A DNA stretch of 64,000 nt from Streptomyces halobius (GCF_023277745.1 NZ_CP086322.1:8618001-8682000), one strand, 5' to 3'. Shown: positions 51,892 to 61,089, counted from the first letter of the stretch. A program made the numbers and translations. Notes: generated by a model not told the origin, from the sequence alone.

Positions 51892-52995
51892 TCAGAGGGC
51901 TCGGTGGTACGGCCGCGGGACGTGGACGTCGGCGCCCAGTTCGCGGGCCGCCTGCTGGGCGAAGCCGGGCGACCGGAGCAGTTCCCGGCCGAGCAGCACG
52001 GCGTCGGCCTGGCCGTCCGCGATGATCTTCTCGGCCTGCCGCGCCTCGGTGATCAGACCGACGGCACCCACCGGCAGACCGGTCTCCTTCCGGACCCGCT
52101 CGGCGAACGGCACCTGGAAGCCGGGCGCCGCCTCGATCTTCGCGTCCGGCGCGTTGCCGCCCGTGGAGGTGTCCAGCAGATCGATGCCATGTGCCCGCAG
52201 GTCACCGGCGAACCGGACGGTGTCGTCGGCCGTCCAGCCCTCGCGCTCGTCGTCCGTGTCCTCGCTCAGCCAGTCCGTCGCCGAGATCCGGAAGAAGACC
52301 GGCAGGTGGTCCGGCCACACCTCCCGTACGGCGGCCACCACCTCCAGCGGGAAGCGGGTCCGGTTCTCGTACGAGCCGCCGTACGCGTCGGTGCGCAGGT
52401 TGGTGAAGGGGGAGAGGAACTCGTGGATCAGGTAGCCGTGCGCACCGTGGATCTCGGCCACCTCGAAGCCGGCGGCCAGCGCCCTGCGGGCGGTCGCCGC
52501 GAACTGCTCGACGAGCTCACCGATCTGCGCCGTGGTCAGCTCCGCGGGCGTCGCGGAGCGCTCGTCGAACGGCACCGGGCTCGGACCGACCGGCGCCCAC
52601 CCGTAGCCCTCGCCGGGCCGGATCGGGGCGCCGCGGTCCACCCATGTCCGCTCGGTGGACGCCTTCCGCCCGGCGTGCGCGATCTGGATGCCGGGCACCG
52701 ACCCCTGCGAGGTGAGGAAGCCGGTGATACGTCGGAACGCCTCGGTCTGGGTGTCGTTCCACAGCCCGAGGTCGTAGGGGCTGATGCGTCCTTCGGGGCT
52801 CACGGCGGTCGCCTCGGTGAGGATGAGGCCCGTGCCGCCCGCCGCCCGGGCCGCCAGATGCTGGAAGTGCCAGTCGCCGGGCGCGCCCTCCCCCGGGCCC
52901 TCCGGCGCCGCCGAATACTGGCACATCGGCGCCATCCAGAGGCGGTTCGGAATGGTCAGCGAGCGAAGGTTGATCGGCTCGAACAGTGCGCTCAC
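51892..52995 (-). CDS. Old yellow enzyme, YqjM-like NADH:flavin oxidoreductase
   Basis: A 367-residue FMN-dependent ene-reductase. The frame opens SALFEPINLRSLTIPNRLWM, then PMCQYSA (the redox-tuning Cys typical of the YqjM class), IQIAHAGRKASTERTW (the substrate-binding His-Ala-Gly-Arg), GFEVAEIHGAHGYLIHEFLS, NLRTDAYGGSYENRTRF and AVLLGRELLRSPGF. It reduces activated C=C bonds. GTG 52995 follows AGGAG by six bases. It is divergent from an ArsR-type regulator, with three matching palindromes between them. Confidence 0.92.
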   Translation of the reverse strand: MSALFEPINLRSLTIPNRLWMAPMCQYSAAPEGPGEGAPGDWHFQHLAARAAGGTGLILTEATAVSPEGRISPYDLGLWNDTQTEAFRRITGFLTSQGSVPGIQIAHAGRKASTERTWVDRGAPIRPGEGYGWAPVGPSPVPFDERSATPAELTTAQIGELVEQFAATARRALAAGFEVAEIHGAHGYLIHEFLSPFTNLRTDAYGGSYENRTRFPLEVVAAVREVWPDHLPVFFRISATDWLSEDTDDEREGWTADDTVRFAGDLRAHGIDLLDTSTGGNAPDAKIEAAPGFQVPFAERVRKETGLPVGAVGLITEARQAEKIIADGQADAVLLGRELLRSPGFAQQAARELGADVHVPRPYHRAL

Positions 52996-53046
52996 GGCAG
53001 GCTCCTGTACCTGAAGGTGTTCGGGCCCGGACGGGCCCGGCGGGTC

Positions 53047-53170
53047 ATACGATAAGCATCGTATTACGGTGGCTGTCAAACTACGATGTCTTTCGTACAA
53101 GCGGGGGAGGGTGTGGTCGCGCACAGGAGCAATGCTCTCGGAGGTCGTCCGAACTACGATGCTTTCCGTA
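53047..53170. promoter_or_regulatory. Three TACGA-type palindromes between the ene-reductase and ArsR genes
   Basis: TACGATAAGCATCGTA at 53048-53063, TACGATGTCTTTCGTA at 53082-53097 and TACGATGCTTTCCGTA at 53155-53170 share TACG-n8-CGTA, 16 bases each. They are probable binding sites of the divergent ArsR-type regulator and would control both genes. Confidence 0.75.
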
Positions 53171-53260
53171 CGATGGCCGTCCGGTGAGCTCTCCCGCACT
53201 CCGCCGCGAGCGCCCGAATCCCCGCCCGGAACGTGACCGGGCCGCACGTCAGGAGCCGTC

Positions 53261-53647
53261 ATGCCGACCGATACGACGTCCACGAATGCGACGTCCACGG
53301 GTGCCCCGTCCGGCTCCCGGTCGCTGGAGCACCCGGCCCGCGAGGACATCCGGCTCGCGGATGTCCTGCATGCGCTCGCCGACCCGATGCGCCTGCGGAT
53401 CGTCCGGGCGCTGGCCGCCGCCGACGGGGAGCTGAACTGCGCGGACATCGAACTGCCGGTCAGCAAGTCGACCTGCACCCACCACTTCCGGGTGCTGCGT
53501 GAGTACGGCGTCATCCAGCAGATCTACCGGGGCACGGCCAAGATGAACGGGCTGCGCCGGGCCGACCTGGACGCGCTCTTCCCCGGCCTGATCGACGGCG
53601 TCCTCCGGGCCGCGGACCTTCAGGCCCGCCGTCTCGGCGACGTGTGA
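53261..53647 (+). CDS. ArsR-family helix-turn-helix regulator
   Basis: A 128-residue winged-helix protein: ADVLHALADPMRLRIVRALA, ELNCADIELPVSKSTCTHHF and RVLREYGVIQQIYRGTAK. The CADIELPVSKSTCTHH recognition segment has two Cys and two His, which could sense metal or an electrophile. Paired with an ene-reductase of YqjM type, an electrophile or redox signal is attractive. Ribosome site CAGGAG is upstream. Members of this kind repress a neighbouring oxidoreductase gene and release on oxidation. Confidence 0.85.
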   Translation: MPTDTTSTNATSTGAPSGSRSLEHPAREDIRLADVLHALADPMRLRIVRALAAADGELNCADIELPVSKSTCTHHFRVLREYGVIQQIYRGTAKMNGLRRADLDALFPGLIDGVLRAADLQARRLGDV

Positions 53648-53746
53648 GCCCCGGGGCGCCTGCGCCTCCGCCCGGCTCAGCCCGCCGCTCTCGGGGGTGC
53701 CTGCGCACAACGCCGTCGCCCCCAGGGGGCCCGCCCTCCGCCCGGC

Positions 53747-55141
53747 TCACTCCGCCGAGCGTGCCGCCCCCAACAGCCCCTCCCAGTCCGGCAGTTTGAC
53801 CGTCCCGCGCCCCAGCTGCTGACCCCACGCCGCCTCCGCGGCCTCGATGCCCAGCCAGCCCGCCCAGGAGACCGGCTGCTGGCCCGCCTGCCGCAGTGCG
53901 TCCACCGGATCGTCGGCGACATCACGCTCCGCCAGAGCGGCGGCATCCTCCAGGAGCGATGCCGCGGTCTCCTTGGCGCAGGGCCGGTTGGTGCCGATCA
54001 CCCCGGTGGGGCCGCGCTTGATCCAGCCCGCCACGTAGACACCGGGGCTGGCCGCCCCGTTCAGCAGCACCCGCCCCGCCCGGTGCGGCACCGTCCCGGT
54101 CGCGTCGTCGAACGGCAGCCCCGGCTGCGGCGTCCCCCGATAGCCGACCGAACGCAGCACCAACTGCGCCTCGATGTCCTCGTATGCGCCGGTTCCCACG
54201 ATCCCGCCGTGCCCGTCCGGTGCCGTCCGCTCGAATCGGACCGCCCGTACGCCGGTGGCGGCGTCCCCGAGGATCTCGACCGGACGCAGGAAGAACCGAA
54301 GATGGATCCGGCGCTCGTCCCGCTCCGACGCGGCCGTCGCCCCCGCCGTCGATCCCGCCGCCGCGGCATCATCCGACCGCTCCGCCCAGTCGTGCAGCAC
54401 CTGAACGTTTCGCCGTCCGGCCGCCGGCAGCCCACTGGAATCGTGGTACCCCGGATCCCCCGCCAGCTCCTCGGGCCGTACGACCACCTCCGCACCCGGA
54501 AGGGTCGCCAGTTCCCGCAGCTCCTTGGTGGTGAACCTGGCCTGCGACGGGCCGCGCCTGCCCACCATCCAGATGTCCTCGACACGGCTGTCGGCGAGCG
54601 CGCCGAGCGCCCCCTGAGGCATGTCCGTGCCGGCCAGGTCCGCCGCGCCGCGGGCCAGGATCCGGGCCACGTCCACGGCCACATTGCCCACGCCGATCAC
54701 GACCGCGGACCGGGCCGAGAGCGCGAAGCGGTGGGCGACGGCGTCCGGATGCGCGCTGTACCAGGCCACGAAGGAGGTCGCCGAATGGCTGCCGGGCAGG
54801 TCCTCACCGGGGATGCCGAGATGCCGGTCGGTGGCGGCACCCACGCAGAACACCACCGCGTGGAAGATCTCGCGCAGCTCCCGGGGGCCCAGCCCCGGCG
54901 CGCCCGCCTCCACATTCCCCAGGAAGTGCACGCGAGGGTGCTCCAGCACCGTCCGAAGGTTGTTCTGCAGCGATTTGATCTTCTCGTGGTCCGGCGCGAC
55001 CCCGTAGCGGACCAGGCCGTACGGGCAGGGCAGCCGGTCCAGGAGGTACACCTCCACATCCGGCACGGCCTGCTGTTCGACCAGGGACTGGGCGGTGTAG
55101 ACACCACTGGGTCCAGAACCGATCACTGCGACACGAAGCAC
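53747..55141 (-). CDS. Ferredoxin-NADP reductase (FprA/adrenodoxin-reductase type)
   Basis: A 464-residue flavoprotein that passes electrons from NADPH to ferredoxin. FAD motif: RVAVIGSGPSGVYTAQSLVE; then PCPYGLVRYGVAPDHEKIKS, a signature of the adrenodoxin-reductase group; NADP motif VVIGVGNVAVDVARIL; C-terminal VYVAGWIKRGPTGVIGTNR. A Ser/Ala-rich insert lies around residue 270. GTG 55141 is preceded by AAAGGGG and opens at the first strand; the frame remains open upstream but without homology. Partner ferredoxins or P450s are not in the window. Confidence 0.9.
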   Translation of the reverse strand: MLRVAVIGSGPSGVYTAQSLVEQQAVPDVEVYLLDRLPCPYGLVRYGVAPDHEKIKSLQNNLRTVLEHPRVHFLGNVEAGAPGLGPRELREIFHAVVFCVGAATDRHLGIPGEDLPGSHSATSFVAWYSAHPDAVAHRFALSARSAVVIGVGNVAVDVARILARGAADLAGTDMPQGALGALADSRVEDIWMVGRRGPSQARFTTKELRELATLPGAEVVVRPEELAGDPGYHDSSGLPAAGRRNVQVLHDWAERSDDAAAAGSTAGATAASERDERRIHLRFFLRPVEILGDAATGVRAVRFERTAPDGHGGIVGTGAYEDIEAQLVLRSVGYRGTPQPGLPFDDATGTVPHRAGRVLLNGAASPGVYVAGWIKRGPTGVIGTNRPCAKETAASLLEDAAALAERDVADDPVDALRQAGQQPVSWAGWLGIEAAEAAWGQQLGRGTVKLPDWEGLLGAARSAE

Positions 55142-55225
55142 AAGAGCCCCTTTCGCGGAGTACCCCCAGCATCGCACCGGCGGGCGCCCGGCGGGAGATG
55201 AGCTATCGGGGTTGCTCACGATGCG

Positions 55226-56374
55226 ATGAGCGTGCCGCGTCCCTGGGCCGGGTGGGCCGGCGGCTACGTTTTTCCCGTGTCGGAAAGTGACTTTTATACC
55301 GTTAATAGCCGATATAAGGCCCAAGATGCGGCCTCGGAGTGGCCCGTCTGGGAGCTCCGAGGCCATGGCTCGGCCGCGCCCGCCCCGGAGCCCGCCGCCC
55401 CCGACGATCCGGCCGGGACGCCAGGCCCCGGAGACGCCCCGCGCCGGCCCGATCCGCTGGGGCCGTGGTTCAGCGCCCGGCTGACATTCGCCGACGGCGC
55501 CCGGATCGATGTCCTGGTGACGGTCGCCGACGACGGTCACATCACCGTCGAGGACATGCGGGCCGATCCGCCCCTGACGCTCGACGGCCTCGCCGCGCTG
55601 GCGCGCTGGATCGAGGGCCCGTTGGACGATGCCTGCCGGATGGTGATGGGACGGCCACGGAAGGACCGACCCTCCCCCGGGCGGGAGCAGGACGCGGTGG
55701 ATCCGACGAAAACGGCCGGTTTGAAGCCGGGGGCATGGCCGGATTCGGTGCCGGTGCCCGGTCTGGCGGGGGATGTGGAGGCACAGACGGCCACGGACGC
55801 GGTGAGGGCTGTGGTGACGAATGCGGTCACCGGTGCGGCCGGGGATACGGATGCCGAGCCGGTTTCCCCCCGTATGGGGGACGAGGAACCGGCCTCGGGA
55901 CGATCGGCGGACGAGGACGTGGCGGTGCCCGCGGGGGGCGTCGCCCACGGTGACGGAGTGCTGTGCGGAGAGGCCGCACGCCCCGCCGAGCCGCAGTCCG
56001 AGCACGCCGTCGCCGTGGAGGGCTGCGCGCACGCCCCGGACCCGTCGACGACCGAAGGTCCCTCGACGGACTCCGCGGCATCGCCGGAACGCGACGCGGC
56101 CTCCCCGGAGAGCCCGCCCCCGGAGAACTCGGTCGCCTCCCCGGACGGCTCCGCCGAGCCGCCCGCGCCCTCCCCGTCCGCCGTGCTCGCCCGGTTGCGG
56201 GCCGGTGAGCGCCGCAAATTCGCCGCGGACGTCTACCGGGAGGCGCAACGGGAGGGGCGCGATCCGGTGCTGGCCGTGATGAACGCCACCGGACGCAACC
56301 GCCGAAGATCGTTGCGTCTGATCGCCGGCGCCCGGGACGACGGCCTGCTGACGCCACGCCACAACAAGCGCTAG
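55226..56374 (+). CDS. DUF6214-like protein with acidic Ala/Pro/Glu-rich middle
   Basis: A protein of about 382 residues. The N-terminal domain reads WPVWELRGHGSAAPAPEPAA, PWFSARLTFADGARIDVLVT and VEDMRADPPLTLDGLAALAR, the family I know as DUF6214. A low-complexity acidic stretch (residues ~150-320) follows, then a helical basic end: LARLRAGERRKFAADVYREA and ATGRNRRRSLRLIAGARDDG. The end may bind DNA. The start is unsure: ATG 55226 or a GTG near 55277. It is divergent from the reductase by 84 bases. Confidence 0.65.
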   Translation: MSVPRPWAGWAGGYVFPVSESDFYTVNSRYKAQDAASEWPVWELRGHGSAAPAPEPAAPDDPAGTPGPGDAPRRPDPLGPWFSARLTFADGARIDVLVTVADDGHITVEDMRADPPLTLDGLAALARWIEGPLDDACRMVMGRPRKDRPSPGREQDAVDPTKTAGLKPGAWPDSVPVPGLAGDVEAQTATDAVRAVVTNAVTGAAGDTDAEPVSPRMGDEEPASGRSADEDVAVPAGGVAHGDGVLCGEAARPAEPQSEHAVAVEGCAHAPDPSTTEGPSTDSAASPERDAASPESPPPENSVASPDGSAEPPAPSPSAVLARLRAGERRKFAADVYREAQREGRDPVLAVMNATGRNRRRSLRLIAGARDDGLLTPRHNKR

Positions 56375-56387
56375 CGGGCCGTTTCCG

Positions 56388-57047
56388 CTACGGACCCACG
56401 GGGCCCGGTGTCCCCCTCCGTGGCCCCGACCCAGCGGGCGGCTCCGTATCCGGAGGAACTCCCAACTCCCAGTCCAGCCCATACCGTTGGAACAACTCGG
56501 CACGCAGCCGGGCCTGCGGCATCTGCGCTCCCGGCAGCAGCATCGGCACCACCGAGCCCATCAGCAGAGCCCGCAAGAGGGGATAGTCGGCATCCGGGTC
56601 CGTCGATCCGTATGCCACGACCGTCTCGCGCAGCAGCTGGGCCAGCCGTTGCTGTTCGGGGCACTGGATGAATCCCTCGGCCGTCAGAATGCCCGCCATA
56701 TGCGTCCGCATCAGCAGCGGACGGTCGTGTGCCAGCCCGAGGATGGCATCGATGGCGCGGGCCAACAGCTCACGCCCCGCATCCGGCCCGGTCGGCTGTG
56801 GCTCGCGCTCCAGCGCCGCCTGGAGGGTGAGATGCATCAGCCGGTGCACGGCCGATTGCAGCAGCTGCCGCTTGCCGGGGAAGTAGTAGGAGACCAGCCC
56901 GCGAGCCGCCCCGGCGCGCTGTGCGATATCACCCAGCGTGGTCGCCTCAAGCCCGCGCTCGCCCACCAGCTCGACCGTCGCCTGCAGCAGCCGCTCCCGT
57001 GATCGCCGCCGCAATTCTTCGTTGACCGACGCGCTGCGGGGGGACAT
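56388..57047 (-). CDS. TetR-family transcriptional regulator
   Basis: A 219-residue regulator with helix-turn-helix RLLQATVELVGERGLEATTL, DIAQRAGAARGLVSYYFPGK (residues ~18-58) and a ligand domain to about residue 190; the last 25 residues are Pro/Gly rich. CAGGAG precedes the ATG. A 13-bp palindrome, TGGCTGCGAGCCA, lies 21 bases upstream beside a TATATT box, suggesting autoregulation. Its target gene is not obvious. It is convergent with the DUF6214 gene. Confidence 0.87.
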   Translation of the reverse strand: MSPRSASVNEELRRRSRERLLQATVELVGERGLEATTLGDIAQRAGAARGLVSYYFPGKRQLLQSAVHRLMHLTLQAALEREPQPTGPDAGRELLARAIDAILGLAHDRPLLMRTHMAGILTAEGFIQCPEQQRLAQLLRETVVAYGSTDPDADYPLLRALLMGSVVPMLLPGAQMPQARLRAELFQRYGLDWELGVPPDTEPPAGSGPRRGTPGPVGP

Positions 57048-57067
57048 GCTGTAACTCCTGCGTTGAC

Positions 57068-57080
57068 TGGCTGCGAGCCA
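57068..57080. promoter_or_regulatory. Candidate TetR operator
   Basis: TGGCT-GCG-AGCCA lies between the TetR start and a minus-strand TATATT (57081-57086) that suits a -10 box. A repressor bound here would block the TetR promoter. Confidence 0.45.
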
Positions 57081-57143
57081 ATATACTCAGCACGACTCCG
57101 GATGTCCGCCTTCTCAAGGGTGGCGAATCCGGTCAGACTGCCT

Positions 57144-57174
57144 GATTCGGGCGACGCGGGGGATCGCCCGAATC
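57144..57174. terminator. Hairpin between the VOC and TetR genes
   Basis: GATTCGGGCGA and TCGCCCGAATC pair exactly over 11 bases around a 9-base loop. It lies downstream of the VOC gene and upstream of the TetR promoter on the same strand, where a terminator would insulate the two. Confidence 0.55.
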
Positions 57175-57329
57175 GGGTGGCACAACGACACCCGGCCACC
57201 CCATACGACGTCTCGATTTCCCACGTCGGACGGGGTGGCCGGGCGCGCTTCGCCGGTCGCGGGATCGGCAGTCTCCGGTGCTACGGGGCAGTGGTGCGGC
57301 GCCCACCGGCTGCCCCGGCCCGTAAGCCC

Positions 57330-57803
57330 TTACGCCTTGTCCGCCGCGGCGTAAAGCGCCGCCACATCGATCTTCTTCATGCCGAGCATGGCCTTCATGG
57401 CGCGCTCCGCACGGCCCTTGTCCGGGTCGTTCATCAGCTCCACCATCCCGGCCGGCGCCACCTGCCAGGACAAGCCGTACCTGTCCTTCAGCCAGCCGCA
57501 CGGGCCTTCCTCGCCGCCCTCGGAGAGCTTGGACCAGTAGTAGTCGATCTCTTCCTGGTCTGCGCAGTTGATGAGCAGCGAAATCGCCTCGCTGAAGGTG
57601 AACTCGGGGCCGCCGTTGATCGCGGTGTACTCCTGGCCGTCGAGCTCGAAGTCGACGGTCAGTACGGTGCCGGCCTCCCGCGGACCGGCCTCGTTGTAGT
57701 AGGAGACGTTGGTGATCTTGGAGTTGGGGAACACCGAGACATAGAACTCGGCGGCCTCCTTGCCCTGGGTGTCGAACCAGAGGTTGGGGATGATCTTCGG
57801 CAT
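57330..57803 (-). CDS. VOC-superfamily (PhnB/3-demethylubiquinone methyltransferase-like) protein
   Basis: A 157-residue protein of the glyoxalase/bleomycin-resistance fold. It reads KIIPNLWFDTQGKEAAEFYV, SVFPNSKITNVSYYNEAGPR, VLTVDFELDGQEYTAINGGP, FTFSEAISLLINCADQEEID and CGWLKDRYGLSWQVAP, the usual PhnB-type pattern. The superfamily label methyltransferase is historical; the real role is unknown. ATG 57803 is taken because AGGAG lies seven bases upstream; a GTG two codons earlier is too close to that site. Confidence 0.85.
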   Translation of the reverse strand: MPKIIPNLWFDTQGKEAAEFYVSVFPNSKITNVSYYNEAGPREAGTVLTVDFELDGQEYTAINGGPEFTFSEAISLLINCADQEEIDYYWSKLSEGGEEGPCGWLKDRYGLSWQVAPAGMVELMNDPDKGRAERAMKAMLGMKKIDVAALYAAADKA

Positions 57804-57900
57804 GGCCACTCTCCTGGTGTCGTCGGCGTTGCTGCCTCTCCCAGTACTGACCGTTGCACCGGGCGAAAGTCATCGCTAGTCGGTACCGCGTCTCGGGGCG

Positions 57901-57972
57901 CTCCCGATATCGCTGGGCGGGCATTGCCGTCCAGGGCTCCCGGCATCGCTGGGCGGGAACTGCCGTCCGGGA
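57901..57972. repeat. Two tandem 36-base repeats
   Basis: CTCCCG-n2-ATCGCTGGGCGGG followed by TGCCGTCC occurs at 57901 and 57937 with few changes. It lies upstream of the VOC gene. Confidence 0.6.
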
Positions 57973-57976
57973 CATG

Positions 57977-58016
57977 AACCGCCCGCCGACCGGTGCGTTC
58001 CGGTGGGCGGGCGGTT
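57977..58016. terminator. Strong hairpin in the gap between the VOC and MFS genes
   Basis: AACCGCCCGCC-n-ACCGG and CCGGT-n-GGCGGGCGGTT pair around a 6-base loop. The region 58017-58317 after it holds no supported gene and is rich in short C/G runs. The hairpin may terminate transcripts from the MFS operon, whose stop is 302 bases away. Confidence 0.6.
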
Positions 58017-58317
58017 TCGTGCGACGTTGCGAAGTGCGGAGAGCACGGGGGAGACGGGAGGGGTGCGCCGTACGTCAAGGCCCCTACTTCGCGCGAGCCT
58101 CAAGGGTTGGTCGGACAGATCCCCTAAGGGTTGCGTCTGCCCCTAGCAGTCCACGACGTGCGGGGCCGGGGCGGTATTCCCGGGCCGGGGGAGGATTTTC
58201 CGCGGTGGGGGCAGGGGCGGCAGTCCCGCGGAGGAGGCCGCTCTCCCGCCCCCAGGGGAAGGCTGCTCAACCCCCTCCCCGGACGGGACCGCTTTACCGC
58301 CCCCGAAGGAAGCCCCT

Positions 58318-59796
58318 CTACCTCCGTGCCTCCGCCGTCACCGGTTTCGGGATCAGGAACGATGTCGCGATGGCCGCGGCCATGATGACCACGCCCGCGA
58401 TCATGCCGGCGACGTAACCGGACGGCGACGACGGGTCCGCGGGCAGGGCCGCCGTCTTGACCGCGAAGAGCACGGCGAAGCTGAGGCCCGCGCCGAGGTT
58501 GAACGCGCCCGCGTTGAGGCCGGGGAGGAAGCCCGGGTTCTCGTTGGGGGACAGGACGATGCCGAGTCCGTTGAGGACGATGTTCGCGACGCCCGCATAC
58601 GTGACGCCCACCAGCAGGGACGCCGCCAGGAGCAGCACACGTGAATGATCGTCGATGGTGACGAGCATCAGGACGACGGTCGCCACCGACCCGATGAGGC
58701 CGAGGCGGAGGATGCGGCCGTAGCCGAAGGTGGCGGCGAGGCGGCCGGCGACCGGGCCCATGGCCAGTCCGGCGAGGGCGTACGGCGTCAGGGTCCACCA
58801 CGCGGACTGCTCGGCCGTCATGCCGAGCCCGGCCTGTGCGTCCTGGGCGAACGCCGGGATCAGCCCGTTCATGACGGCGAACACACCGGTCATGGTGAGC
58901 ACGGTGGTCAGCAGAGTCGCCCAGGTAGCGCGCTGCTTGAGGTGCCGGGTGGCGACCAGCGGGTGCCCGCTGCGGTTCTCCGTCCGCCAGAACAGGGCGA
59001 AGGCGACCGCGGTGACGATGACGAGACCGGCGATCAGCGGCCAGTTGGCGGCGGCGAGCTTGCCCGCCTCGTTCAGCGCGATCAGCAGCGAGCCTACCGA
59101 GACGACCAGGAGCGCCACTCCGGGCCAGTCCATACGGGTCGCGGCGGCCGCCCGGGACTCGGGGGTCAGGGTGGCGACCAGGACGGCGGCGAGCGCCGCG
59201 ACGATCGCCATCGCCCAAAAGACCGAGGGGAAGCCGTGGTTGTCGGCGAGGTAGCCGCCCGCGAGCGAGTCGACGCCCGCGATCCCGCCGTTGACGGCGG
59301 TGATCACGCCGAGCAGCGTGCCGTACCGCTTCGGTTCCCGCACCTCGACCCGCAGCATGATCAGACACAGCGGGACGACCGGACCGGACACACCCTGGAT
59401 GACGCGGCCGGCGAACAGCATCGGCACGCTCGTCGCCAGCGCGGCGACCACACAACCGACCGTCATCAGGGCCAGCATGCCGGCCAGGACCTTACGACGG
59501 CCGAGGACATCGCCCAGTCTCGGCAGGAACAGGGAGAACAGGGCCGCCGACGTGAAGAACGCGGTCTGGGTGAGGCCGATCTCGGCGGAGCTGGCGCCGA
59601 GGGTGTCCTCGATACTCTTCAGTGCCGGGCTGAGCATGCTCGCATTGAGCTGGAACGCGAAACACGCCGCGAGCAGCGCGGTGAGGAGCACACCGACCCG
59701 GACGCCGGATCCGCCGCCCTTGATCTCGGTGGGGTCCTGTGGAGTCCCGGTGGGGTCCTGTGGGGTGGAGACGTCGCTGCCGGTGGAAGTCGTCAT
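58318..59796 (-). CDS. MFS transporter (DHA2/14-TMS drug-proton antiporter-like)
   Basis: A 492-residue transporter with about 14 helices. Motifs include LFLPRLGDVLGRRKVLAGML (MFS motif A, D-x-x-GRR), LFAGRVIQGVSGPVVPLCLI (motif B region) and GGIAGVDSLAGGYLADN. The head is hydrophilic and Thr/Pro rich. It overlaps the nucleoside hydrolase gene by four bases (ATGA), so the two are co-expressed; this suggests transport of a nucleoside or base rather than a drug. A LacI regulator is divergent. Confidence 0.85.
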   Translation of the reverse strand: MTTSTGSDVSTPQDPTGTPQDPTEIKGGGSGVRVGVLLTALLAACFAFQLNASMLSPALKSIEDTLGASSAEIGLTQTAFFTSAALFSLFLPRLGDVLGRRKVLAGMLALMTVGCVVAALATSVPMLFAGRVIQGVSGPVVPLCLIMLRVEVREPKRYGTLLGVITAVNGGIAGVDSLAGGYLADNHGFPSVFWAMAIVAALAAVLVATLTPESRAAAATRMDWPGVALLVVSVGSLLIALNEAGKLAAANWPLIAGLVIVTAVAFALFWRTENRSGHPLVATRHLKQRATWATLLTTVLTMTGVFAVMNGLIPAFAQDAQAGLGMTAEQSAWWTLTPYALAGLAMGPVAGRLAATFGYGRILRLGLIGSVATVVLMLVTIDDHSRVLLLAASLLVGVTYAGVANIVLNGLGIVLSPNENPGFLPGLNAGAFNLGAGLSFAVLFAVKTAALPADPSSPSGYVAGMIAGVVIMAAAIATSFLIPKPVTAEARR

Positions 59797-60740
59797 GCCG
59801 CCGCGTCGCCGATCCGTTCGAGGGCGTCCACCACGAGGTTCCAGAACCGCTCATGGTCGAGTGCGACCGCGACCTGGGTGGTGCAGTCGGCCGGGGCCGG
59901 CGCACGGAAGTCCGCCACCGTCATACCGAGGGTCAGTCCGCCGGTGAGCTCGATGTCCACGGGGGCCTTGCGCACCGTCATGACGTCCGGATCGATCACA
60001 TATGCGACCGCGCACGGATCGTGCACCGGCGGGAACTCGAAGCCCTGGTTCTCCCGGTACGCCTCGCGGAAGAAGTCCAGCAGCTCCAGCACGAACGTGG
60101 CCGGCCTGGTGCCGACCGCGGCGATCTTCGCTTCGACCTCGGGGGTCGCCAGCGCCTGGTGTGTGAGATCGAGGCCGACCATGGTGAGCGGCCACTTCTC
60201 GTTGAAGACGATATGGGCGGCCTCGGGGTCGATCTTGATGTTGAACTCGGCGACCGCGCTCCAATTGCCCTGGTGGTACCCGCCGCCCATCAGCACGACC
60301 TCGCGCACCCGCTCGGCGATCCGGGGCTCCTTGCGCACGGCCAGCGCGATGTTCGTCAGACCGGCCGTCGGGACGATGGTGATCTCACCGGGCTCGTGGG
60401 ACATCACGGTGTCGATGATCAGGTCGACCGCGTGCCGGCGGTCCGGCTCGATCGCCGGTTCGGGCAGCTCCGGGCCGTCGAGGCCGGTCTCGCCGTGTAT
60501 GTCGGGGGCGATCACGATGTCACGGACGAGGGGGCGCGGGCAGCCGGCCGCGAAGGGCACTCCGGTGATGCCGGCGATCCGCGCCACCGACAGGGCGTTG
60601 CGGGTCACCTTCTCCAGCGTCTGGTTACCGACCACGGTCGTGACGGCGACCAGCTCGATGCCGGGGTTGCCGTGGGCCAGGAGCATGGCGATCGCGTCGT
60701 CGTGCCCCGGGTCGCAGTCGAGGATGATCTTTCTGGCCAA
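59793..60740 (-). CDS. Nucleoside hydrolase (inosine-uridine preferring type)
   Basis: A 315-residue enzyme that splits ribonucleosides to base and ribose. The Ca-binding motif KIILDCDPGHDDAIAMLLAH opens the protein; later NQTLEKVTRNALSVARIAG, VPTAGLTNIALAVRKEP, VVLMGGGYHQGNWSAVAEFN (with a ribose-binding Asn) and HDPCAVAYVIDPD (active-site His, Asp). TTG 60740 is the best start: AAAGGGG is upstream and the family begins here. The gene leads the operon with the MFS transporter. Confidence 0.92.
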   Translation of the reverse strand: MARKIILDCDPGHDDAIAMLLAHGNPGIELVAVTTVVGNQTLEKVTRNALSVARIAGITGVPFAAGCPRPLVRDIVIAPDIHGETGLDGPELPEPAIEPDRRHAVDLIIDTVMSHEPGEITIVPTAGLTNIALAVRKEPRIAERVREVVLMGGGYHQGNWSAVAEFNIKIDPEAAHIVFNEKWPLTMVGLDLTHQALATPEVEAKIAAVGTRPATFVLELLDFFREAYRENQGFEFPPVHDPCAVAYVIDPDVMTVRKAPVDIELTGGLTLGMTVADFRAPAPADCTTQVAVALDHERFWNLVVDALERIGDAAA

Positions 60741-60933
60741 CGGAAGAGCCCCTTTGCTCTGCTGCTCTGCGCTCTGCTGCACTGCGGAACGGCGGTGGAG
60801 TCGGTCGTCCGGCGGCGCCGGCACGTCCGCCGGTGGGGTGCGCCCCGGTCCTGATACGTCGAGCCGGGCGCGTGGGGCACCGATGCCGATACCGGGGCGG
60901 GGAGCCGACGGCGAGGGGGCTCGGACACATCAT

Positions 60934-61089
60934 GGAAAACGTTCTCCGGAAACTTCGCCCATGGACCCGTCGATTGTCAACGGTTCAATCTCTGTCAATC
61001 TCCCGCTTTCCGGGCATTTCCGGGGCGCGAGGAAACGCACACCCAGCCCGTGAACCCGTATCAATGGCCTTGAACGGACAACGTTTACC
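60934..61089. promoter_or_regulatory. Two LacI-type operators between hydrolase and regulator genes
   Basis: GGAAAACGTTCTCC at 60934-60947 and GGACAACGTTTACC at 61076-61089 share GGAnAACGTTnnCC with the central AACGTT typical of LacI-family sites. They are 142 bases apart in the 415-base divergent region, which holds no other gene. Confidence 0.75.

Noticed and set aside
55827..56357. Minus-strand Arg/Pro-rich frames opposite the DUF6214 gene
   Set aside because: Shadow of a low-complexity acidic coding stretch.
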